From Candidatus Hydrogenedentota bacterium (GTDB lineage Bacteria; Hydrogenedentota; Hydrogenedentia; Hydrogenedentales; JAEUWI01), in contig JAUIKJ010000060.1 of NCBI GenBank assembly GCA_030430835.1, positions 1-10,817 of the forward strand: 10,817 bases of DNA, written 5' to 3'. Every line of letters begins with the position of its first letter. Positions within the stretch are counted from its first letter, which is position 1. A program made the position numbers and the translations under genes. The notes under the pieces were generated by a model that was not told where the DNA came from, ran no database searches, and worked only from the letters and a program-made list of their open reading frames with translations. This document shows positions 5,658 through 10,817 of the stretch, piece by piece.

Positions 5658-6755
5658 CTACAGCGTGAAGCGCACAAAGCGAATCGACTCATAGGGATTC
5701 TCCTCACCCGCTTCATAGAGGCACCCCGCCTCGCCATCCTCCAGCGCGACCAGACACGAGTAGGCCGCAGGGCCTTCATGCAAGACCCGCGATGCGTCCC
5801 AAGTCTCACCACCGTCTTCACTCCGCCGCACCGTCATGCGCTCGCGCTTGTCCTGGCTCGCGGGGTTGGAGAAGAGGATCACGTCGCGCTCGCCCGGCAA
5901 ACGTATCATGCCTGCCTGGCAGATGGGCTCAATCAGTGTCTCGTCGAAGCGCTGACCGTCCCAGGTGGCGCCACCATCCGCGCTGTAGGCCACCTGCCGG
6001 TGCTTCCTGCTGCGATCATAATTGCGCATGTTCAGGACCACACGGCCATCCCGCAACTCCGCAGCCACGCACTCATTCACCTGATGCGTTGGCGTGCGGC
6101 CGCCAAGCTGCCACGTCGCGCCATGATCATCGGAGTATATTACGTGCGAGTAATAGTGCTTCGTCTCCGCCTCGATGTGGTCGCAGGGGATCAGCAGGCG
6201 CCCCGCGTGTTCGCCATATTCCAGTTGTATGCCGTTGCCCGGACCCGTCGCGTACCAGGTCCAGTCCGGGAGTTTCGTGGATGCCGTGATTTCCTTGGCG
6301 TCGGCCCAGGTGCGTCCGTCGTCGCTGGAGGAACTGACATACACCCGCCGCGTGTCCTTGCTCTTCTGCGCGATGATGTCCCGCTCGTGGTCATCCCCCC
6401 GGTTCCAGGTCATCAGCAGCCAGACGGTACCGGTGCTCCGGTCGACCACCGGCGCAGGGTTGCCGCAGGTGTTGCCCGCGTCATCCCAGATCACCTGCGC
6501 GTCGCTCCAGGTGTTGCCACCGTCCTCGGAGCGCTTGAGCAACAGGTCGATGTTGCCCGTGTCACTGCGGCTCGCCTTGCGGCCTTCGCAGAAGGCCAGC
6601 AATGTGTCGGCATTGGTCCGCACGATGGCGGGAATCCGGTAGGTGTCGTAGCCCCCTTCGCCCGACTGGAACACGGCGGTTCCGGCATGTGCGGCGGTCG
6701 TTATGGTTCCAATACCGAACACCAAGGCCAAGCCTGCAATCCAACGGGATGTCAT
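5658..6755 (-). CDS. Exported exo-alpha-sialidase (GH33-type, six-bladed propeller)
   Basis: Neuraminidase-type hydrolase that removes terminal sialic acids from glycans, acting in the periplasm or outside the cell. 365 residues. Residues 1-24 are a signal peptide, probable cut AHA-G. YRIP (39-42) carries the first of three carboxylate-binding arginines, R40; R244 (NMRNY) and R310 (TVRRS) are the likely others. D65 (RSDTGNID) fits the acid/base Asp, E228 (NECVAAEL) the Glu that assists the nucleophile, and Y332 the Tyr nucleophile. R40-R244-R310 spacing closely follows characterised bacterial sialidases. Asp boxes: SEDGGNTW (76-83), SDDGRTW (144-150), SDDHGATW (208-215), SADGGATW (258-265) and SEDGGETW (312-319). 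Start ATG at 6755 has AAGGAG 7 bases upstream. No sialic acid catabolic genes are nearby. Confidence 0.92.
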   Translation of the reverse strand: MTSRWIAGLALVFGIGTITTAAHAGTAVFQSGEGGYDTYRIPAIVRTNADTLLAFCEGRKASRSDTGNIDLLLKRSEDGGNTWSDAQVIWDDAGNTCGNPAPVVDRSTGTVWLLMTWNRGDDHERDIIAQKSKDTRRVYVSSSSDDGRTWADAKEITASTKLPDWTWYATGPGNGIQLEYGEHAGRLLIPCDHIEAETKHYYSHVIYSDDHGATWQLGGRTPTHQVNECVAAELRDGRVVLNMRNYDRSRKHRQVAYSADGGATWDGQRFDETLIEPICQAGMIRLPGERDVILFSNPASQDKRERMTVRRSEDGGETWDASRVLHEGPAAYSCLVALEDGEAGCLYEAGEENPYESIRFVRFTL

Positions 6756-6790
6756 TGTGCGCTCCTTCCAGTGTCGAAGACCAGCGTCCT

Positions 6791-6796
6791 ACTATA
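6791..6796 (-). promoter_or_regulatory. Possible -10 element of the sialidase gene
   Basis: TATAGT on the minus strand (6796-6791) is a 5-of-6 match to the -10 consensus, about 36 bases before the sialidase ATG. The hexamer 17 bases upstream (GTGCTC) is a poor -35, so an activator may be needed or this may be chance. The divergent gap 6756-6923 must also hold the promoter of the dehydrogenase; I see no convincing -35/-10 pair for it. Confidence 0.3.
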
Positions 6797-6923
6797 GCGA
6801 ATCTTGGGGGCGGGAGCACCCCAGAGCACTCGATATGGGGGTTGTCTCGCGCAAATTTTGCTTTTTGGGGGAAATTGTGGCACAACTATTCCGGTCACTC
6901 TGCGGGGTATACAAGGTATGGAA

Positions 6924-7772
6924 ATGGATTGGTCGCAAAAATATAGCGGTGCCGCCCTCATTACCGGGGCGTCTTCCGGGCTTGGCGCGGGGTTTGCCCG
7001 TGAAATTGCGGCCTGTGGCGTGGATGTGGTGCTCGTCGCCCGGCGGGGCGATCGTCTTGAGGCACTCGCGAACGAAATTCGTGCTGCACACGGCGTGAAC
7101 GCGCATGTGATCGTCCAGGATCTTTGCGAGATCGATGCCGCGGAGCGGGTGAAGGCGGCGGTGGATGCCCTTGGGGTCGAGGTCGGCCTGCTGGTCAACA
7201 ACGCGGGCATCGGCAGCCATGGCCGTTTCCAGGACAGTAACCTCGCGGTCGAACTGCGCATTATCGATTTGAACTGCCGTGCCTATGTGGCCATGTCGGC
7301 CTGCTTCCTGCCCGGCATGATCGCCCGCGGGAACGGCGGTATTATCCACGTGGCGAGTACGGCGGCCTTCGCACCGGTCAAGCGCTTCGCGACCTATGGC
7401 GCGACCAAGGCCTTCGAGTTGAGCTTCGGCCAGGCCATGGCCGAAGATTTGGAAGGAACCGGGGTAGACGTGCTCACCTACTGCCCGGGGTATATCCGAA
7501 GCGAATTCCATCAGAACGCGGAAGTGAACGATCTGCCGCAGGGGATTCTCTGGAATGAACCGGGCGATGCGGCACGTGCGGCATTGAATGCATTGGGCCG
7601 GCGCCGCTTGGAAGTGTTCAAGGCCACCAGCGGGGCTCTGCAGGCGGGCCGCAAGATGATCACCCGCCAGATTCTCCACCGCCTTGCGCGCAAGCTGACG
7701 CCGGTATACCGCCTGCTGCCCATCGTGCTTGCCGGTGGCCTGCACGAGTTCATCGCGCAGGTCGTGCGCTGA
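6924..7772 (+). CDS. Short-chain dehydrogenase/reductase (classical SDR)
   Basis: NAD(P)-dependent oxidoreductase with a Rossmann fold; cytoplasmic; substrate unknown. 282 residues from the chosen start. Cofactor motif TGASSGLG (14-21), NNAG (92-95), catalytic Ser145 (HVAST), YGATK with Tyr158 and Lys162, and PGYIRSEF (188-195). The open frame extends upstream to TTG 6804, but those residues are not SDR-like. ATG 6924 has AAGG (6913-6916) 7 bases upstream, whereas ATG 6918 leaves only one base, so 6924 is preferred. The 40 or so basic residues at the C-terminus (GRKMITRQILHRLARKL), followed by a hydrophobic stretch, may mediate membrane contact. R40-R41 after the second strand suggest a preference for NADP(H) (inference). 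Confidence 0.9.
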   Translation: MDWSQKYSGAALITGASSGLGAGFAREIAACGVDVVLVARRGDRLEALANEIRAAHGVNAHVIVQDLCEIDAAERVKAAVDALGVEVGLLVNNAGIGSHGRFQDSNLAVELRIIDLNCRAYVAMSACFLPGMIARGNGGIIHVASTAAFAPVKRFATYGATKAFELSFGQAMAEDLEGTGVDVLTYCPGYIRSEFHQNAEVNDLPQGILWNEPGDAARAALNALGRRRLEVFKATSGALQAGRKMITRQILHRLARKLTPVYRLLPIVLAGGLHEFIAQVVR

Positions 7773-7783
7773 GCATTCTGTCG

Positions 7784-7802
7784 TCCGAACATCATGTTCG
7801 GA
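7784..7802. terminator. Hairpin between two convergent genes
   Basis: TCCGAACA (7784-7791), loop TCA, TGTTCGGA (7795-7802) form a perfect 8-bp stem. It lies 12 bases past the dehydrogenase stop and 8 bases past the PhyH-family stop on the other strand, where a shared bidirectional terminator is expected. Neither side has a clear T-tract, so intrinsic termination is uncertain. Confidence 0.45.
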
Positions 7803-7809
7803 AATCTCT

Positions 7810-8634
7810 CTACGGGTACAGCAGCGGATTCAGCTCGCTCGCCGCGAGTTCTCCCGGCACTCCACCCGGAATCCAGGCATCCAGATCCGCCTTGCGATTG
7901 GCGTTGTCCGCCGGGGCAACCTTGGTGCCATCCGCGAAGTAGATGATGGTCATCACGTCCCGGCGCTGCTGGCTCTGGTTGCCCGGCGCGCCGTGCAGCG
8001 TCCACCCGGAATGGAAGGTGGCATCCCCCGCGCGCATCGACCCATGGTTCACCTTCTCAAAGCCGCGTTCCGCAACCAACGCATCCCACGCGCTCTCCGA
8101 TGCATCCGAGATCGGCATGTCCCCGAGATAGCCAAGTTTGTGGGATCCCGACGCAAAGTTCATCGTGCCCATGGCTTCGGATACGTTCACCAGCGGCATC
8201 CACATCGTGATCGTATGGTCCGTCGCCAGCGGCCAGTAGTGCTGGTCCTGGTGCCACGGCGTGAAGCCGCCACCGGCCTCCTTGTACAGTGCCTGATCGT
8301 GGTATAGCCGGACGCCTCCCACCCCCATCAGTTCCGCCGCGATCTTGGCGAAGCGGCGCGCGAGTACAAAGCGCGCGATAGACGCATCCTCGCGCCACAG
8401 GTTCATGATTTGCAGAAAGGCCTTGCCGTAGGTATCGCGCTCGGCCATCGGCGCAATATTCGCAACCCGCGCGTCGACCGCGTCGCTGATTAGTCCACCA
8501 TACGCAGCAATCTCTGCCGGTGAGCAGACGCGCCGCAGGCAAATGTGCCCCTGATTGCGATAGCTAGCGCACTGCGCATCCAACAAGGGATACGCGCTGT
8601 CCAACGCCGGCAACGATTCTTCGGTCACAGCCAT
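7810..8634 (-). CDS. Phytanoyl-CoA dioxygenase (PhyH) family oxygenase
   Basis: Non-haem Fe(II) and 2-oxoglutarate-dependent oxygenase; PhyH relatives hydroxylate varied small molecules and acyl groups, and the substrate cannot be told here. 274 residues from ATG 8634 (MAVTEESLPAL). The metal triad is H128 and D130 (TPWHQDQHYW) and H214 (TLHGAPGNQS), with R224 or R225 suited to bind 2-oxoglutarate. YHDQAL (111-116) and GSHKLGYL (163-170) are also family-typical. The frame stays open to 8784, which would add 50 residues, but ATG 8634 has AAGGAG about 8 bases upstream and a promoter-like sequence at 8668-8697 lies inside the longer version. The added residues do not look like a PhyH N-terminus. 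The gene stands alone, convergent with the dehydrogenase. Confidence 0.9.
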   Translation of the reverse strand: MAVTEESLPALDSAYPLLDAQCASYRNQGHICLRRVCSPAEIAAYGGLISDAVDARVANIAPMAERDTYGKAFLQIMNLWREDASIARFVLARRFAKIAAELMGVGGVRLYHDQALYKEAGGGFTPWHQDQHYWPLATDHTITMWMPLVNVSEAMGTMNFASGSHKLGYLGDMPISDASESAWDALVAERGFEKVNHGSMRAGDATFHSGWTLHGAPGNQSQQRRDVMTIIYFADGTKVAPADNANRKADLDAWIPGGVPGELAASELNPLLYP

Positions 8635-8667
8635 GGTGTATTCTCCTTCGAAAGAACGATGCTTCGT

Positions 8668-8697
8668 AATATAGCGGTTGCTTTGCAATCTGGGCAA
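8668..8697 (-). promoter_or_regulatory. Probable promoter of the PhyH-family gene
   Basis: On the minus strand, TATATT (8673-8668) matches 5 of 6 bases of the -10 consensus and TTGCCC (8697-8692) lies 18 bases upstream, matching 4 of 6. Transcription would begin near 8661, giving a leader of about 27 bases that contains the AAGGAG site before ATG 8634. This supports the shorter start. Confidence 0.5.
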
Positions 8698-8877
8698 TCG
8701 AGATTCTTCCACGATACTTCGCTCCTCGAAGGGATAGCGATTCAAAATATTGCCCACATGATCGGTGGGTATTGGCGCAGTCACAATGGAAACGTTGCGT
8801 AGATTATGTTATATGAACTATAGCGTTAGTTAGGCAAGGGGTATATGGGGTCGGTGGAAAGAGCCAGGGAGATCTGT

Positions 8878-10023
8878 ATGAGGGAATGGTTTTCATACTT
8901 GATGAAGCTGGATGAGTTGCAGTGGACAGTTCTCCTCATTGCCTTGTTGGCGCTGCTCATGTTGGTGCTTCCGACGGTTCTTTTTCTGGTGACCGAATGG
9001 CGGATTCGAAAGAAGCGCCTCACCGAGATGTTCAGTGACAAGGCGCTACGGTATTACTATGAGACCTTTCAATATGTAAACGTTTCTACCCATTTCAGCG
9101 GCCAGATGACGCCAAAGAGGAAGTTTCTGACGGAGTACCACAAGTTGGATGGGAAAGAAAACTACATCTTCCCGGTATTGTTGCTTCTCCTCACGGCATC
9201 GGCAGGTGTGTTCGCGTGTTCGAAGATCGTCGGGGATTGGGTGGACGATCTTGGCCGAACAGGGCAGGTGTCGGAGGCCTCGTTTGTGTATGCACAAGCC
9301 GTGGCTGCGTTTTGTGGGGCCTATTGTTGGGTCCTATACGACCACTTAGAGCACCTTCGGCGGTGGGACTTTACGGCGCAGGATGTCTACGCGACTGCGC
9401 ATCGCCTGTTCATCGCGGTGCCTATTGGGTTGGCGTTGGGATACGTGTTCACCGATGCAATGAGCGTGCCTGGTGCTTTCCTGATTGGTGCCTTCCCAAC
9501 GCGAATTCTTCGCACCTACTCGAAGCAGCTTGCTGAGCGGTTTCTGAATATTGATCGGACGCCGGTGGAGGTGCATTCCCGTCTCCTTCTGCTACAGAGC
9601 GTGGGTCAACAGCATGAAGAACGCTTCAATGATCTTGGGTACCTGAATGTAACGCAACTGGCCTGGGTCAACCCGCTCGAGCTTTGTATACGGACGGGCT
9701 ACGAGATCAACTTCATCTTCGAAGTGGTCTCCGAGGCGCTAATGTGGGTGTATGTTCCAACTGAAATGGAAAAATTTCGACGGTGTGGCGTTCGAAGTGT
9801 GTACGAGGTGAAGTGCATCTACGACGATCTGAACAGCAAACATGAGCGTGACCGAATGCAAGCCGAATGCGTTTGCTCGGAGTTGCAGAACGCCATGGGC
9901 TATGCCAGCGTAGACACGGTCAAGTACCTGCTTTGGATGATGGCGGCGGATCCGCACACAGAGTTTATTTGGATGGCGTGGCAACGCGGTGACTGTGACG
10001 AAACGAACGAGGCTCTCCAATAG
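8878..10023 (+). CDS. Unrecognised membrane protein with helical C-terminal domain
   Basis: Not assigned to a named family. 381 residues from ATG 8878, which has AGGGAG (8866-8871) 6 bases upstream; an in-frame ATG at 8845 would add 11 residues but sits only 3 bases from its AAGGGG. Hydrophobic segments: about 16-38 (TVLLIALLALLMLVLPTVLF), 96-118 (YIFPVLLLLLTASAGVFA), 133-154 (ASFVYAQAVAAFCGAYCWVL) and 178-207 (LFIAVPIGLALGYVF onward). A charged stretch of roughly 55 residues separates the first two. Residues from about 220 on are soluble and probably cytoplasmic. There, DLGYLNVTQLAWVNPLELCI (252-271) and a weaker FRRCGVRSVYEVKCIYDDL (300-318) look like helix-hairpin-helix-type units (inference). 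Cys is frequent. Codon choice is visibly less GC-rich than in neighbouring genes, which suggests acquisition. No operon partner is seen. Confidence 0.8.
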   Translation: MREWFSYLMKLDELQWTVLLIALLALLMLVLPTVLFLVTEWRIRKKRLTEMFSDKALRYYYETFQYVNVSTHFSGQMTPKRKFLTEYHKLDGKENYIFPVLLLLLTASAGVFACSKIVGDWVDDLGRTGQVSEASFVYAQAVAAFCGAYCWVLYDHLEHLRRWDFTAQDVYATAHRLFIAVPIGLALGYVFTDAMSVPGAFLIGAFPTRILRTYSKQLAERFLNIDRTPVEVHSRLLLLQSVGQQHEERFNDLGYLNVTQLAWVNPLELCIRTGYEINFIFEVVSEALMWVYVPTEMEKFRRCGVRSVYEVKCIYDDLNSKHERDRMQAECVCSELQNAMGYASVDTVKYLLWMMAADPHTEFIWMAWQRGDCDETNEALQ

Positions 10024-10040
10024 GTGTCAAGTACGCATCG

Positions 10041-10478
10041 TTAGCGAATCGGTGAGTAGTCGGTCGAGGTCATGAACACCGATTCCAGTCCTTTCACGAT
10101 CTTGCCGTGTTCGTTTGACTCGGCATGGGCGGCCTTCCACTCGGGGTCGTTGAAAAACGCTTCCCAGGAGGCCCGCGCCGACTCGCGGCTGTCGTGTGCG
10201 AGCAGATAAATCAGGGTGTCGTTGGCGGCGTCGCCCTCGGTCGGCGTCCAGTAGCCGATCAGCGACATGTCATGCTTCACAAAGAGCGCGTTCGTGTGGT
10301 CCCGGAAACGGGTGTGGAGGTCCTCCAGCTTGCCCGGGTTCGTATGGTAGGTGCGCAATTCAAAGACCCGTTCGCTCGCATCGATGGCCGCCGCGACGGA
10401 GTCCGGTCCGGGGTAGCCCAGGAGTGCTGCGATGATCAGTCCGGTCAGGATGCCGGCGAGAAAGTGGGTCAATTTCAT
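10041..10478 (-). CDS. Exported or membrane-anchored NIPSNAP-domain protein
   Basis: Small protein of 145 residues with a NIPSNAP domain, a ferredoxin-like alpha/beta barrel fold of unknown biochemical role in bacteria. Residues 1-21 form a hydrophobic segment (FLAGILTGLIIAALLGY) that is a signal peptide or anchor. The domain spans about 38-143: FELRTYHTNPGKLEDLHTRF (39-58), LIGYWTP (73-79), TLIYLLAHDSRESARASWEA (88-107), FFNDPEWKA (108-116) and ESVFMTSTDYSP (132-143). Start ATG at 10478 has GGAG 7 bases upstream. It lies 51 bases after the beta-lactamase-family gene on the same strand and may be co-transcribed. Its stop is 17 bases from the convergent membrane-protein gene, with no clear terminator between. 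Confidence 0.85.
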   Translation of the reverse strand: MKLTHFLAGILTGLIIAALLGYPGPDSVAAAIDASERVFELRTYHTNPGKLEDLHTRFRDHTNALFVKHDMSLIGYWTPTEGDAANDTLIYLLAHDSRESARASWEAFFNDPEWKAAHAESNEHGKIVKGLESVFMTSTDYSPIR

Positions 10479-10529
10479 TGGGGCGTCTCCAGTGTGTTGG
10501 CGCCATTAGAGCACGTGGGGTCGCTATTC

Positions 10530-10817
10530 TCAACCGCCTTGCTCGGCCGTCACACCGCCGCCGTCCGGCAGGCAGTCGAGTATGGAGTTCAGAAGGGTGG
10601 CCATCGACCAGGAGCGCTGGTCGGGGGCGTAGCCGAGGCGGACCACCACAAGATCGCGCGAGGGTATGATGCTGACCATCTGCCCCTCAAAGCCGGATGC
10701 GAAGTACCAGTCCGCTGGGAGATCGGGGTTCGGACGGTTCGCTGGATGGCCGGCCTCGCCCGCGTTCAGCCACCACTGGGCACCATAGCGGCCCTTGGGC
10801 GCGGGCGGCGTCGGGGT
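10530..10817 (-). CDS. Beta-lactamase-family serine hydrolase, C-terminal part (5' end outside window)
   Basis: The minus-strand frame is open from the right edge to a TGA at 10532-10530, giving 95 C-terminal residues with no start codon required in the window. YGAQWWLNAG (11-20), DWYFASGFEGQMVSIIPSRD (36-55) and LVVVRLGY (56-63), then WSMATLLNSILDCL (70-83), match the end of the class C beta-lactamase/penicillin-binding-protein-fold hydrolases (beta-lactamase, AmpC-like and 6-aminohexanoate-dimer-hydrolase-like esterases). SGFEGQ lies where these enzymes carry the third active-site motif, often HxG; here Phe replaces His. The SxxK and YxN motifs would lie beyond the window, so activity cannot be assessed. 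Confidence 0.8.
   Translation of the reverse strand, partial: TPTPPAPKGRYGAQWWLNAGEAGHPANRPNPDLPADWYFASGFEGQMVSIIPSRDLVVVRLGYAPDQRSWSMATLLNSILDCLPDGGGVTAEQGG

Noticed and set aside
5466..6797. 443-codon plus-strand open frame over the sialidase
   Set aside because: Antisense to a gene with complete sialidase motifs; its translation has low complexity and no domain.
6851..6866. GCAAATTTTGC followed by TTTTT, resembling an intrinsic terminator
   Set aside because: The stem is only 5 bp with one base between the arms and lies upstream of the dehydrogenase start, where a terminator has no clear purpose.
6804..6923. Upstream extension of the dehydrogenase to TTG 6804
   Set aside because: The extra residues are not SDR-like, lie in the promoter gap, and ATG 6924 has a better placed ribosome binding site.

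Overview
The window is a stretch of bacterial chromosome from a GC-rich organism that uses Shine-Dalgarno sites. It holds no rRNA, tRNA or CRISPR array and no recognisable transposase. The lineage cannot be fixed from the sequence. An exported sialidase, a phytanoyl-CoA dioxygenase-type oxygenase, a NIPSNAP-domain exported protein and a beta-lactamase-fold hydrolase in one neighbourhood recall Planctomycetes or Hydrogenedentes-like bacteria; this is an inference of low certainty.

Layout. (1) 1-2550, plus strand: a tightly packed operon xseA (start lies left of the window), xseB and ispA, joined by short overlaps. It encodes exonuclease VII and farnesyl diphosphate synthase. (2) 2551-2744: a gap holding a cluster of small palindromes and then a strong promoter. 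(3) 2745-3342: a BrnT-type toxin and an antitoxin that ends in an XRE helix-turn-helix domain. A palindromic operator lies inside the promoter, and transcription is predicted to start at about the toxin ATG. (4) 3347-3471: an imperfect inverted-repeat element carrying two strong hairpins. (5) 3479-6755, minus strand: exported sialidase, MFS transporter and thiopurine S-methyltransferase-type enzyme. A 302-base gap between the first two holds a second palindromic repeat. (6) 6924-7772, plus strand: a short-chain dehydrogenase, divergent from the sialidase. (7) 7810-8634, minus strand: a PhyH-family oxygenase, convergent with the dehydrogenase, with a hairpin between them. (8) 8878-10023, plus strand: an unrecognised membrane protein with about four membrane segments and a helical cytoplasmic domain; it is visibly less GC-rich than its neighbours. 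(9) 10041-10817, minus strand: a NIPSNAP-domain exported protein and the C-terminal end of a beta-lactamase-family hydrolase that runs off the right edge.

How the genes relate. Only xseA-xseB-ispA and the toxin-antitoxin pair are clear functional units. The rest looks like single-gene units of peripheral metabolism. The sialidase has no sialic acid catabolic genes beside it. The most interesting material is the toxin-antitoxin control region, the two kinds of palindromic repeat between genes, the acidic SSB-like tail on XseB, and the unrecognised membrane protein. No obviously new multi-gene system is visible.
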